From assembly GCF_014650115.1 (NCBI RefSeq), contig NZ_BMUI01000009.1, positions 1 through 64,000 of the forward strand: a stretch of 64,000 nucleotides of DNA, written 5' to 3'. This DNA comes from Streptomyces olivaceoviridis (GTDB taxonomy: Bacteria; Actinomycetota; Actinomycetes; Streptomycetales; Streptomycetaceae). The position numbers and the translations under genes were made by a program. The notes below the pieces were generated by a model, which saw nothing but the letters and a program-made list of their open reading frames with translations, searched no databases and had not been told where the DNA came from. Within the stretch, counting starts at the first letter, position 1. Each line of letters begins with the position of its first letter. This document shows, one piece after another, positions 25,650 to 34,718 of this stretch.

Positions 25650-26746
25650 CTCTCGCCGCCGCAACCGATCTCGCCGCCGCGACCAACGAACACCTCGCGA
25701 GCATCAGCAACACGCTGATCTACTCGTCGATGGCGGTCTACACCCTGGCCTTCTTCGCCTACATCGCCGAGTGGCTGTTCGGCAGCCGCAGCAAGGTCGG
25801 CCGTACGGCCGCCGCGCTCACCGCCGGCAGCGAGCGGAGCGCGGGCGCGCCCGCCGTCACCGTGAAGCGGGCCGGCGGCACCGCCGTGCTGGAGCGGCCG
25901 AAGGTCGTCGTCCGCTCGGCGTCCGGCGCGCGGGACGTGCCGGACGGGCCCGGCGCGCACGGCGGCGACGAGCAGGGCGACCTCTACGGCCGGATCGCCA
26001 TCTCCCTCACCGTGCTCGCGTTCCTGGTGGAGCTGGGCGGCGTCGTCGCCCGCGCGGCCTCCGTGGAGCGGGCGCCGTGGGGCAACATGTACGAGTTCAA
26101 CATCACCTTCTCCACGGTCGCCGTCGGCGTGTACCTCGCGCTGCTGGCGCTGAAGAAGAACGTGCGCTGGCTCGGCCTGTTCCTCGTCACGACGGTCCTG
26201 CTGGACCTCGGCCTCGCGGTCACCGTGCTGTACACGGCCAGCGACCAGCTGGTGCCGGCCCTGCACTCGTACTGGCTGTACATCCACGTCTCCACCGCCA
26301 TCTTCTGCGGTGCCGTGTTCTACGTCGGCGCGGTCGCCACGATCCTGTACCTGTTCAAGGACTCGTACGAGAACAAGCTCCAGCTCGGCGGCACGCCCGG
26401 GAAGTTCGCCTCCTCGGTGCTGGAGCGGCTGCCCGCCTCGGCGTCCCTGGACAAGTTCGCCTACCGGGTCAACGCGGCCGTCTTCCCGCTGTGGACGTTC
26501 ACGATCATCGCGGGCGCGATCTGGGCGGGCGACGCCTGGGGCCGGTACTGGAACTGGGACCCGAAGGAGACCTGGTCCTTCATCACCTGGATCGCCTACG
26601 CCTGCTACCTGCACGCCCGGGCCACGGCCGGCTGGAAGGGCCGCAAGGCCGCCTACCTGGCGCTGATCGCCTTCGGCTGCTGGCTGTTCAACTACTACGG
26701 CGTCAACATCTTCGTCAGCGGCAAGCACTCCTACGCGGGCGTGTGA
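25646..26746 (+). CDS. ccsB: Cytochrome c biogenesis protein CcsB/CcsA (ResC)
   Basis: A 366-residue polytopic membrane protein with about eight helices and the Trp-rich haem-handling motif WGRYWNWDPKETWSFITW. Conserved histidines lie in the flanking helices (YWLYIHVSTA and CYLHARATAGW). It is the partner of ResB in attaching haem to apocytochromes outside the membrane. A non-conserved linker of about 60 residues separates helix 1 from the rest. GTG 25646 overlaps the resB stop. A perfect 36-nt palindrome 19 bp after the stop marks the operon end. Confidence 0.95.
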   Translation: MTLAAATDLAAATNEHLASISNTLIYSSMAVYTLAFFAYIAEWLFGSRSKVGRTAAALTAGSERSAGAPAVTVKRAGGTAVLERPKVVVRSASGARDVPDGPGAHGGDEQGDLYGRIAISLTVLAFLVELGGVVARAASVERAPWGNMYEFNITFSTVAVGVYLALLALKKNVRWLGLFLVTTVLLDLGLAVTVLYTASDQLVPALHSYWLYIHVSTAIFCGAVFYVGAVATILYLFKDSYENKLQLGGTPGKFASSVLERLPASASLDKFAYRVNAAVFPLWTFTIIAGAIWAGDAWGRYWNWDPKETWSFITWIAYACYLHARATAGWKGRKAAYLALIAFGCWLFNYYGVNIFVSGKHSYAGV

Positions 26747-26764
26747 CCGCCACCGCCGGGAGAG

Positions 26765-26800
26765 GGCCGGTTCCCGTGACCCGGGTCACGGGAACCGGCC
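26765..26800. terminator. Perfect 36-nt palindrome, operon terminator
   Basis: The arms of 18 nt (26765-26782 and 26783-26800) are exact reverse complements with no loop bases, and no U-tract follows. It lies just after the cytochrome c biogenesis operon and is the most perfect hairpin in the window. Confidence 0.7.
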
Positions 26801-26864
26801 TTCGCCGTCCGGAGGCGGGCCCTGACCACGTGCGCATCCCCGGGCCCGGGGGCAGGCTGGTGTC

Positions 26865-27272
26865 ATGAGCGGTTCCATCGCACAGGGCACCAGCCAGACG
26901 CACGGGAACACGCACATCCTGCACTTCGTGGTGCGGCTCCCCCGGCGCATGGAGGAGGTCTGGGCCGCGCTGGCCACGCCCGAGGGGCTGGCGTCCTGGT
27001 TCACCGCCGCCGACGTGTTCGAACCCCGGCTCGGCGGCGCGGTCACCCTGCGTGACCTGGGCGACGGGCAGGTCACCGCGTGGGACGTGGACCGGGTCGC
27101 GGAGTACACGGTCGGGGGCGGCGGGCGGCTCCGGTTCCATCTGGAGCGGGACGGGGAGGACGGCAGCGTGCTCCGCTTCACCCATGAGTTCCAGGGCGAG
27201 GAGGACTCGGAACAGCGCTGGCGGAGCCGTTTCGAGCGCCTGATCGAGGCGCTGGAGCCGGGGCGGAGCTGA
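26865..27272 (+). CDS. SRPBCC (START-like/AHSA1) domain protein
   Basis: A 135-residue small hydrophobic-ligand-binding fold. Typical features are the N-terminal beta-strand, VWAALATPEGLASWFTAADVFEPRLGGAVTL, and the C-terminal helix RWRSRFERLIEALEP. The family includes AHSA1-type co-chaperones and polyketide or lipid carriers. No ligand is indicated. It lies after the cytochrome c terminator and is convergent with the condensation-fold gene, with only 4 bp between the ORFs. Confidence 0.85.
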   Translation: MSGSIAQGTSQTHGNTHILHFVVRLPRRMEEVWAALATPEGLASWFTAADVFEPRLGGAVTLRDLGDGQVTAWDVDRVAEYTVGGGGRLRFHLERDGEDGSVLRFTHEFQGEEDSEQRWRSRFERLIEALEPGRS

Positions 27273-27276
27273 GCGC

Positions 27277-28683
27277 CTAGGAGACCGCGGGCAGGCTGTC
27301 GTGGGCCACCGAGGCGATCCGGTCCCGCAGCCGCTCGACGTACAGCCGCATGTTCTTCGCCGCGACGTCCGTGTCCGGGTACCGGATCGCCAGCCACAGC
27401 CCGTCGGGCAGCCGGTTCACCCACACGCACACCTGGTCGCCGTACGACACCCGCATCAGTCCGTACGCCTTCAGCTCCGCCCACCGCTCGGCGCCCGGGA
27501 TGGCGCGGGTGTCGACGTACGACACGATCGAGTACAGGTCGGGGGAGGTCGGCCGGAAGTCCGCGCCGAGCAGGCTCAGCACCCGGGCCAGCGGCATCCG
27601 GGCCAGCGACCGGTTCGCCTGGAGTTCGGCGCGCACCGCCCGCAGGGCCTCCGGGAAGCCACGGGTGCGGCCCACGGGCACCTCGATCGGGGCGCCGCCC
27701 ACGTACCAGCCCACCGAGTCCGTCCACCGCGACTTCACCCGGGTGTGGAAGGGCACCACCGTCCGGTACACCGGCTGCCCGCCGAGTTCGTGCACGATCA
27801 GCCCGGTCGCGGCCAGCAGCCCGACCGGGCTGCCGCCGTACGGCCGGCAGTACGCCTCGAACGCCGCCGCCGCGTCCGCGTCCGCCAGCGGCTCGCACAG
27901 CATCCGCTGCGTGGGCAGCGGGCCGCCCGGGGTCAGCCCCAGGTCCACCGGGAAGCCCGGCAGCGTGCCGTCGCAGCGGTGGATGAACTCCCGCCAGCGG
28001 TCCACGAACGCGTGCCGGCCGTCGATACCGTCCGCGTCCGCGCGCTCGATCTCGCAGAAGTCGACGTAACTCGCGGCGGGCGTGGCGGAGTCCGGTTCCC
28101 GGCCGGCCAGGCCCGCCGCGTACAGCTCGTGGATCTCGGCGACCAGCCGGTGCAGGGAGTAGGCGTCGACGTTGCTGTGGTCGAAGGCCAGGTAGACGCT
28201 CGCGCCGTCGTCCCGGACGACCGCCGTGTAGATCAGGTTGGGCCAGCGCAGCGCGTCCGCGACCGTGTCGAAGCGCTCCTGGAGGTGCCGGACGAGGTCG
28301 CCGGCGTCGGGGAAGTCGCCCACCTCCGCCCGGCGCAGGGACACGTCGGCCGCGTCGAGCGTGAACCGGCGCAGTTCGTCACCGGCCCAGCGGAAGCCGC
28401 TGCGCAGCGTCTCGTGCCGCACGGTCCAGGCGCGCAGCGCCCGCTCCAGCACGTCGAGGTCGACCGGGCCGGGCAGGTCGAAGGCGGTGCCGAGCCAGGT
28501 CGGCACGAACAGCCCGTCCTCCCGGACGCACCTGGCCGTCCTGATGTGCGACTCCTGGATGTAGGCGGGCGGCCGGGAGTCCTCCGGGAGCGCCGTCGCC
28601 GCCGCGACGGTCGCCGGGCTCAACGTCCACTCGACGAGCCGTCCCGGCCGGACCTCGCAGCGCTGGATGTCAGTGATTCGCAC
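27277..28683 (-). CDS. Free-standing condensation-fold (NRPS C-domain superfamily) protein
   Basis: A 468-residue protein with the chloramphenicol-acetyltransferase/condensation fold. The catalytic HHxxxDG motif appears as DHSNVDA (168-174): the second His (H169) and Asp (D173) are retained, while the first His is Asp and the Gly is Ala. The N-terminal helix has RHETLRSGF, typical of C-domains. There is no adenylation or carrier protein nearby, so it probably acts on a diffusible or externally loaded substrate, or as an acyltransferase of the PapA/WES type. The oxygenase gene lies upstream in the same direction, 155 bp away. Confidence 0.83.
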   Translation of the reverse strand: MRITDIQRCEVRPGRLVEWTLSPATVAAATALPEDSRPPAYIQESHIRTARCVREDGLFVPTWLGTAFDLPGPVDLDVLERALRAWTVRHETLRSGFRWAGDELRRFTLDAADVSLRRAEVGDFPDAGDLVRHLQERFDTVADALRWPNLIYTAVVRDDGASVYLAFDHSNVDAYSLHRLVAEIHELYAAGLAGREPDSATPAASYVDFCEIERADADGIDGRHAFVDRWREFIHRCDGTLPGFPVDLGLTPGGPLPTQRMLCEPLADADAAAAFEAYCRPYGGSPVGLLAATGLIVHELGGQPVYRTVVPFHTRVKSRWTDSVGWYVGGAPIEVPVGRTRGFPEALRAVRAELQANRSLARMPLARVLSLLGADFRPTSPDLYSIVSYVDTRAIPGAERWAELKAYGLMRVSYGDQVCVWVNRLPDGLWLAIRYPDTDVAAKNMRLYVERLRDRIASVAHDSLPAVS

Positions 28684-28838
28684 GCGTCTCCCATCGCAGA
28701 AGGGGGCCCCTGGATACGGGCCCCCCTGGAAGCCAATGCCGTGGGACGCGGGCGGGACATGCCCGGCCGGTTCATTTCAACGGAACGGGTGGCGGGCCGA
28801 ACGCGGAAGTGAATAACGGTCGGTGACCGGTCAGGGGG

Positions 28839-29801
28839 TCACTCGACGGTGATCGAGTCCAGCTTCTCGCGGAGGTACACGTGCGAGTCGACGGGCGGGT
28901 ACACCACCCGGCCCACCGGCGCCGGAAGGGACTCCACCAGTGTGCCCGGGGTGCACTCGCCGAAGTAGACGAGCGAGATCAGCTCCTCGGCGGGCGCGTC
29001 GACGGGCGGCGGCAGCACCCGGTGCCGCCCGGACCGCCACCGGTCCCCGGTCCAACGGGCCAGCAGGTCACCGATGTTGACCGTGAACGCGGCCGGGTCG
29101 TACGGCGCGTCCTGCCAGCCGTCCGCGTCGGTGTACACCTGGAGCCCGCCCTTGCCGGCCTGCCGGTCGAGGACGGTGACGGTCCCGAAGTCGGTGTGCG
29201 GCCCGATCCGGAACTGCCCCGGCTCGGGCGTGCCGACGATCTCCGTGCCCGGGTACCAGTTGATGTTGAAGCCGTACGTCGGGTGGTCCATGTGCCGGGT
29301 GAAGAAGTCGGCGCCGAGCCCGAGCGCGCAGGCCAGCAGGGCGAGCAGCTCCTTCTCCAGCGCGACCATCCGGCCCAGGTACTCCTCGCACAGCCCGCGC
29401 AGCGCGGGCACCTCCGCCGGCCACACGTTGGGCGCGTACCACTCGGCGTTGACGACCGGGTCCTCGAACGGCTCGGCGGTGGCGAAGGTCAGCGACTCCT
29501 TCAGGTCCGGCGGGGTCTCGGTGCCCTCCGCGTACCCGTTGGCCTCGGCGCCCGGCCCGAGCCAGCCGCGCCCGCCGACCTTCGCCGCGTAGCGCTGCTT
29601 GGCCCCGGCGGGCAGCAGGAAGAACTCCCGGGCGGCCGACCGGATCCGGGCCCGCAGCGCGGGGTCCACGCCGTGCCCGGTGACCAGCAGGAAGCCGGCG
29701 GATTGCAGGGCCTGGTCGACGGTGCCGGCGAGCACGGCCCGCCGCATCGCGTCCCCCTGGGTCCAGATCCGCAGATCGATGGTGGGAATCACACCAGCCA
29801 T
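28839..29801 (-). CDS. 2-oxoglutarate/Fe(II) oxygenase, isopenicillin-N-synthase family
   Basis: A 320-residue non-haem iron oxygenase. The N-terminal DIOX_N-like region has SAGFLLVTGHGV. The catalytic core has the iron ligands H202 and D204 (PHTDFGTVTV) and H260 (WRSGRHRVLPP). The usual RxS near the C-terminus reads L274-I-S276, so the Arg that normally contacts the 2-oxoglutarate carboxylate is missing. The enzyme may use a different co-substrate contact or chemistry. ATG 29801 has GGGAG upstream. It is co-directional with the condensation-fold gene, suggesting a two-enzyme tailoring pair. Confidence 0.88.
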   Translation of the reverse strand: MAGVIPTIDLRIWTQGDAMRRAVLAGTVDQALQSAGFLLVTGHGVDPALRARIRSAAREFFLLPAGAKQRYAAKVGGRGWLGPGAEANGYAEGTETPPDLKESLTFATAEPFEDPVVNAEWYAPNVWPAEVPALRGLCEEYLGRMVALEKELLALLACALGLGADFFTRHMDHPTYGFNINWYPGTEIVGTPEPGQFRIGPHTDFGTVTVLDRQAGKGGLQVYTDADGWQDAPYDPAAFTVNIGDLLARWTGDRWRSGRHRVLPPPVDAPAEELISLVYFGECTPGTLVESLPAPVGRVVYPPVDSHVYLREKLDSITVE

Positions 29802-29884
29802 GTTTCCACTCCCCGGCGCCCTGCGGACCCGGCTTCCGGGGGTGGCCGCAGGGACAAAGCGGTACGTCGGCGATACTTGGGCAC

Positions 29885-31342
29885 ATGGCTTACGACGATC
29901 TTCGCTCCCTCCTCCGGGCGCTGGAGCGCGAGGGCGACCTCAAGCGCATCAAGGCCGAGGTCGACCCGTACCTGGAAGTCGGGGAGATCGTCGACCGGGT
30001 GCAGAAGTCCGGCGGCCCGGCGCTGCTCTTCGAGAACGTGCGCGGCTCGGACATGCCCCTCGCCATGAACGTGTACGGCACCGACCGCCGGCTGCTGAAG
30101 GCGCTGGGCCTGAAGTCGTACGGCGAGATCTCGGAGAAGATCGGCGGCCTGCTGCGGCCCGAGCTGCCGCACGGCTTCGTCGGCGTCCGCGAGGCCTTCG
30201 GCAAGCTCGGCGCGATGGCCCACGTCCCGCCGAAGAAGGTGAAGCCCGACAACGCGCCGGTGCAGGAGGTCGTCCTCCAGGGCGACGACGTCGACCTCGA
30301 CCGGCTCCCGGCGCTGTTCACCTGGCCGAAGGACGGCGGCTCCTTCTTCAACCTGGGCCTGACCCACACCAAGGACCCCGAGACCGGCATCCGGAACCTG
30401 GGCCTGTACCGCCTCCAGCGCCACGACAAGCGCACCATCGGCATGCACTGGCAGATCCACAAGGACAGCCGGAACCACTACCAGGTGGCCGCGCGCAGGG
30501 GCGAGCGGCTTCCGGTGGCCATCGCCTTCGGGTGCCCGCCCGCGGTGACGTACGCCTCCACCGCCCCGCTCCCCGGCGACATCGACGAATACCTCTTCGC
30601 CGGCTTCCTCGCGGGCAAGCGGATCGAGATGGTCGACTGCAAGACGGTCCCGCTCCAGGTCCCGGCCAACGCCGAGGTGGTCCTGGAGGGCTGGCTGGAA
30701 CCCGGCGAGATGCTGCCCGAGGGTCCCTTCGGCGACCACACCGGCTTCTACACCCCGCAGGAACCCTTCCCGGCCCTGAGGATCGACTGCGTGACGATGC
30801 GCAGGCGCCCCCTGCTCCAGTCGATCGTCGTCGGCCGCCCCCCGACGGAGGACGGTCCGCTCGGCCGCGCCACGGAACGCTTCTTCCTGCCCCTGCTCAA
30901 GATCATCGTCCCGGACATCGTGGACTACCACCTGCCCGAGGCCGGCGGCTTCCACAACTGCGCGATCGTCTCGATCGACAAGAAGTACCCGAAGCACGCG
31001 CAGAAGGTGATGCACGCGATCTGGGGGGCGCACATGATGTCCCTGACCAAGCTGATCGTGGTCGTGGACGCCGACTGCGACGTGCACGACCTGCACGAGG
31101 TCGCCTGGCGGGCCCTCGGCAACACCGACTACGCCCGCGACCTCACGGTCGTGGAGGGCCCCGTCGACCACCTGGACCACGCCTCCTACCAGCAGTTCTG
31201 GGGCGGCAAAGCGGGCATCGACGCGACGCGGAAGTGGCCCGAGGAGGGCTACACCCGCGACGGCGGCTGGCCCGACATGGTCCTGTCGGACCCGGATGCG
31301 GCGGCCCTGGTGGACCGCCGCTGGAAGGAGTACGGACTGTGA
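29885..31342 (+). CDS. UbiD-family menaquinone biosynthesis decarboxylase (MqnL-type)
   Basis: A 485-residue prenylated-FMN-dependent decarboxylase of the UbiD family. In the futalosine route it removes the carboxyl group of the prenylated dihydroxynaphthoate. Typical UbiD features include DVDLDRLPALFTWPKDGG, GLYRLQRHDKRTIGMHWQIHK, the Glu/Asp-rich PEGPFGDHTGFYTP active-site loop and the C-terminal NTDYARDLTVVEGPVDHLDH. The overlapping prenyltransferase gene and the nearby UbiX gene (which makes prenyl-FMN) support the role. It probably has a leaderless promoter, since GATACT lies close to ATG 29885. Confidence 0.95.
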   Translation: MAYDDLRSLLRALEREGDLKRIKAEVDPYLEVGEIVDRVQKSGGPALLFENVRGSDMPLAMNVYGTDRRLLKALGLKSYGEISEKIGGLLRPELPHGFVGVREAFGKLGAMAHVPPKKVKPDNAPVQEVVLQGDDVDLDRLPALFTWPKDGGSFFNLGLTHTKDPETGIRNLGLYRLQRHDKRTIGMHWQIHKDSRNHYQVAARRGERLPVAIAFGCPPAVTYASTAPLPGDIDEYLFAGFLAGKRIEMVDCKTVPLQVPANAEVVLEGWLEPGEMLPEGPFGDHTGFYTPQEPFPALRIDCVTMRRRPLLQSIVVGRPPTEDGPLGRATERFFLPLLKIIVPDIVDYHLPEAGGFHNCAIVSIDKKYPKHAQKVMHAIWGAHMMSLTKLIVVVDADCDVHDLHEVAWRALGNTDYARDLTVVEGPVDHLDHASYQQFWGGKAGIDATRKWPEEGYTRDGGWPDMVLSDPDAAALVDRRWKEYGL

Positions 31343-32241
31343 CCTCGGCCTCCGCCGCCATCCCCCGGCCCGGCCGCACCAAGGCGTTCCTGCGCCTGGT
31401 GATGATCGAGCACTCGGTCTTCGCGCTCCCCTTCGCCTACATCGCCTCCCTCACGGCGATGTACGAGTGGGACCGGAACATCCACTGGGGCCGTCTGCTC
31501 CTGGTCACGATCTGCATGGTCGGCCTGCGCACCTTCGCCATGGCGGTCAACCGGATCATCGACCGCGAGATCGACGCCCGGAACCCGCGCACGGCCCACC
31601 GCGAGCTCGTCACCGGAGCGATGTCGGTCAGGCACGCCTGGACGGGCGCGCTGATCGCCCTGGTGGTCTTCCTGGGCGCGGCGGCCCTGCTGAACCCCCT
31701 CTGCCTGGCGCTCGCGCCGGTGGCGGTGGTCCCGATGGTGGTCTACCCCTACGGGAAGCGGTTCACGAACTTCCCGCAGGCCATCCTGGGTCTCGCCCAG
31801 TCCATGGGCCCCATCGGCGGCTGGCTGGCGATCAGCGGCGAGTGGTCCTGGACGGCGGTGATCCTCGGCCTCGCCGTCGGCATCTGGATCGGCGGCTTCG
31901 ACCTGATCTACGCCTGCCAGGACGTCGAGACCGACCGTGAGATCGGCGTCCTGTCGGTCCCGGCCCGCTTCGGCATCCCGGCCGCGATCTGGGGTGCGCG
32001 GGTGTGCCACACGATCACCACGGCCCTGTTCGTCTGGTACGGCCTGGCCACCCACGCCGGAGCGTTCTTCTGGCTGGGCCTGCTGATCGTCGCCGGCGCC
32101 TTCCTCTACGAGCACTCCATCGTCCGGCCCCACGACCTGTCCCGCCTGAACAGGGCGTTCTTCTCGGTCAACGGCTTCATCGGCATCGCCCTGTTCGTGT
32201 GCGCGCTGCTCGATCTCCTCGTACGCGGTCTGACCGTGTGA
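31339..32241 (+). CDS. mqnP: Menaquinone biosynthesis prenyltransferase (UbiA-like)
   Basis: A 300-residue polytopic prenyltransferase that attaches the polyprenyl chain to the futalosine-pathway naphthoate. The two Asp-rich motifs are N-x-x-x-D in NRIIDREIDARNPRTAHREL and D-x-x-x-D in DLIYACQDVETDREIGVLS. About eight membrane helices are visible. GTG at 31339 overlaps the UbiD-like stop (GTGA), implying translational coupling. In-frame sequence further upstream belongs to the antisense of the UbiD gene and is rejected. Confidence 0.95.
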   Translation: MTSASAAIPRPGRTKAFLRLVMIEHSVFALPFAYIASLTAMYEWDRNIHWGRLLLVTICMVGLRTFAMAVNRIIDREIDARNPRTAHRELVTGAMSVRHAWTGALIALVVFLGAAALLNPLCLALAPVAVVPMVVYPYGKRFTNFPQAILGLAQSMGPIGGWLAISGEWSWTAVILGLAVGIWIGGFDLIYACQDVETDREIGVLSVPARFGIPAAIWGARVCHTITTALFVWYGLATHAGAFFWLGLLIVAGAFLYEHSIVRPHDLSRLNRAFFSVNGFIGIALFVCALLDLLVRGLTV

Positions 32242-32296
32242 GCAGCCCGGCACCACCCGGCCTGAGGGCGGTCGGGCGCGCCGGTACGCTCAAGGT

Positions 32297-32971
32297 GTGA
32301 ACGCAGGAGAAACGCAGCGTGTGCCTTGGATCGTGGGGGTGTCCGGAGCTTCCGGGACGCCGTATGCCGCTGCCGCGCTGCGGGCGCTGCTGGAGGCCGG
32401 GGAAGCGGTGGACCTCGTGGTCAGCCGGGCCTCGCGGCTGACGCTGCTGGACGAGACGGGCATCTCGTTCCGGGACGCCCACTGGCAGGACGACCTGCGG
32501 GAATGGCTGGCCCGTGGCGCCGACGGCAAGCCCGGCACCTTCGACGTGGACATCAGCGGGGTGCGGTACTGGAGCGCGGGCGACCTCGCCGCCGGCCCGT
32601 CCTCGGGGTCGTACCCGGCGAAGGGCATGCTCATCGTGCCCGCCTCCACCGCCTCGGTGGCCGGTGTGGCGCTCGGCCTCTCCAAGGATCTGCTCCAGCG
32701 TGCGGCGAGCGTCACACTGAAGGAGCGCCGGACGCTGGTCGTGGCCGTACGGGAGACCCCGTTGAACGGGCAGACGCTGCGCCACCTCGTCGCGCTGGAC
32801 GACGCCGGCGCCACGGTCGTCCCGGCCTCGCCCGCCTTCTACGCGGGCGCCACCCACATCCAGGACCTGGTGGACTTCGTCGCCGGCCGCGTGCTGGACG
32901 CGGCCGGTGTCGCACACGGCCTGTACCGGCGCTGGAAGGGCGAGCTGGGCGGCGGCACGCCCGGCACGTAA
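32297..32971 (+). CDS. ubiX: Flavin prenyltransferase UbiX
   Basis: A 224-residue enzyme that makes prenylated FMN, the cofactor of UbiD decarboxylases. It shows WIVGVSGASGTPYAAAALRAL at the N-terminus (FMN binding), the mid-region VPASTASVAGVALGLSKDLLQR and the C-terminal RRTLVVAVRETPLNGQTLRHL. The length is slightly above the family norm. GTG 32297 lies 7 nt after TACGCT, so the mRNA may be leaderless. It directly supports the UbiD-like gene upstream. Confidence 0.95.
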   Translation: MNAGETQRVPWIVGVSGASGTPYAAAALRALLEAGEAVDLVVSRASRLTLLDETGISFRDAHWQDDLREWLARGADGKPGTFDVDISGVRYWSAGDLAAGPSSGSYPAKGMLIVPASTASVAGVALGLSKDLLQRAASVTLKERRTLVVAVRETPLNGQTLRHLVALDDAGATVVPASPAFYAGATHIQDLVDFVAGRVLDAAGVAHGLYRRWKGELGGGTPGT

Positions 32972-33028
32972 GGCAAGCAGCAGTACCCCTCATCACTCCA
33001 GGAACTTTCACCGGAAGGCTTCGATCGC

Positions 33029-33484
33029 ATGGACGCGGTGGACAGGCAGCTCATCCAGGCCCTGAGGGAGAACGGCCGGGCCTCGTACGCGGAGCTGGGG
33101 CGCCTGGTCGGCCTGTCGGGCCCCAGCGTCACCGACCGCATCAACCGGCTGGAGGCGGCCGGTGTCATCACCGGCTACCGCGCCACGGTGGACGCGGCCT
33201 CCCTCGGCCTCGGCGTCATCGCCCTGATCGGCATCTCGCTGTCCGACGCCGCCGACCACGAGGACGTCGCCCAGCGGCTGCGGGACCTGCCGGAGATCGA
33301 GGACTGCTGGTTCATCGCCGGTGACGACTCCTTCATGCTCAAGGTCCGCTCGACGGACGTGGACGGCCTGGAGAAGACCATCCGCCGGCTCAGCGGGACG
33401 AAGGGCGTCTCCCGCACCCGTACCACGATCGTGCTGTCCACCAAGTGGGAGAACCGGGTCGGGGAACTGCCGGACGAGGTCTAG
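33029..33484 (+). CDS. Lrp/AsnC-family transcriptional regulator
   Basis: A 151-residue regulator. The N-terminal winged HTH (about 1-60) has DRQLIQALRENGRASYAELGRLVGLSGPSVTDRI. The C-terminal RAM domain (about 65-145) is a ligand-binding oligomerisation fold. AsnC proteins respond to amino acids. It lies between ubiX and mqnE in the same direction and may regulate the menaquinone genes or an unlinked set. No clear dyad operator is seen. Confidence 0.9.
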   Translation: MDAVDRQLIQALRENGRASYAELGRLVGLSGPSVTDRINRLEAAGVITGYRATVDAASLGLGVIALIGISLSDAADHEDVAQRLRDLPEIEDCWFIAGDDSFMLKVRSTDVDGLEKTIRRLSGTKGVSRTRTTIVLSTKWENRVGELPDEV

Positions 33485-33522
33485 GGATACCGTGGGTCGC
33501 GTTGTCGTAGAAAGGTGTGGGT

Positions 33523-34686
33523 ATGGACGTCGGGCTCAAGCGCGAGCTGGAGGAGAAGGTCCGCTCCGGTGAGCGGCTGACCCGCGAGGACGGCATCGCG
33601 CTGTACGAGTCGGACGACCTGGCCTGGCTCGGCGGGCTCGCCCACGAGGTGCGGACCCGCAAGAACGGTGACGTCGTCCACTTCAACGTCAACCGGCACC
33701 TGAACATGACCAACGTGTGCACGGCCTCGTGCGCCTACTGCTCGTTCCAGCGCAAGCCGGGCGAGAAGGACGCGTACACGATGCGCATCGAGGAGGCCGT
33801 CAAGCTCGCCCAGGCGATGGAGTCGGAGAACCTCACCGAGCTGCACATCGTCAACGGCCTGCACCCGAACCTGCCGTGGCGGTACTACCCGCGTTCCCTG
33901 CGCGAGCTGAAGAAGGCCCTGCCGAACGTCTCCCTGAAGGCCTTCACGGCGACGGAGATCCACCACTTCGAGACCATCAGCGGCCTGTCGGCCTCCGAGA
34001 TCCTCGACGAGCTGATCGACGCGGGCCTGGAGTCGCTGACCGGCGGCGGCGCCGAGATCTTCGACTGGGAGGTCCGGCAGCACATCGTGGACCACAAGAC
34101 CCACTGGGAGGACTGGTCCCGTATCCACCGCCTGGCGCACGAGAAGGGTCTGAAGACCCCGTGCACCATGCTGTACGGCCACATCGAGGAGCCCCGCCAC
34201 CGCGTCGACCACGTCCTGCGCCTGCGCGAGCTCCAGGACGAGACCGGCGGCTTCCAGGTCTTCATCCCGCTGCGCTACCAGCACGACTTCGTGGACATGA
34301 AGGACGGCAAGGTACGCAACACCCTCCAGGCGCGCACCCAGATGGCGACCGGCGCGGAGGCGCTGAAGACCTTCGCGGTGTCCCGGCTGCTGTTCGACAA
34401 CGTCCCGCACGTCAAGGTCTTCTGGGTCATGCACGGCGTGCAGACCGCCCAGCTCGCCCTCCAGCACGGCGCCGACGACATGGACGGGTCGGTGGTGGAG
34501 TACAAGATCACCCACGACGCGGACAACTTCGGCACGCCGAACAAGCTGACCCGCGAGGACCTGCTGGAACTGATCCGCGACGCGGGCTTCCGCCCGGTGG
34601 AGCGGAACACGCGGTACGAGATCATCCGCGAGTACGAGGGCCCGGACCCGGAGCGCCGGGAGTCCCCCCAGCCGATGCGGGTGTGA
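33523..34686 (+). CDS. mqnE: Aminofutalosine synthase (radical SAM)
   Basis: A 387-residue radical SAM enzyme of the futalosine menaquinone pathway, which joins the MqnA product to SAM-derived adenosine. The CxxxCxxC cluster motif is CTASCAYC, in NMTNVCTASCAYCSFQRK. Other family stretches are ELHIVNGLHPNLPWRYYPR, MLYGHIEEPRHRVDHVLRL and FWVMHGVQTAQLALQHGADD. ATG 33523 is preferred (GAAAGG 7 nt upstream); an in-frame GTG lies two codons earlier. Confidence 0.97.
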   Translation: MDVGLKRELEEKVRSGERLTREDGIALYESDDLAWLGGLAHEVRTRKNGDVVHFNVNRHLNMTNVCTASCAYCSFQRKPGEKDAYTMRIEEAVKLAQAMESENLTELHIVNGLHPNLPWRYYPRSLRELKKALPNVSLKAFTATEIHHFETISGLSASEILDELIDAGLESLTGGGAEIFDWEVRQHIVDHKTHWEDWSRIHRLAHEKGLKTPCTMLYGHIEEPRHRVDHVLRLRELQDETGGFQVFIPLRYQHDFVDMKDGKVRNTLQARTQMATGAEALKTFAVSRLLFDNVPHVKVFWVMHGVQTAQLALQHGADDMDGSVVEYKITHDADNFGTPNKLTREDLLELIRDAGFRPVERNTRYEIIREYEGPDPERRESPQPMRV

Positions 34687-34718
34687 GGCGCGGCACGTAG
34701 CCGTGCGGCTGCGGGAGC

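Noticed and set aside
23136..25664. 842-codon minus-strand frame over the cytochrome c operon
   Set aside because: Low-complexity Gly/Arg/Ala/Asp composition, fully antisense to three well-recognised genes.
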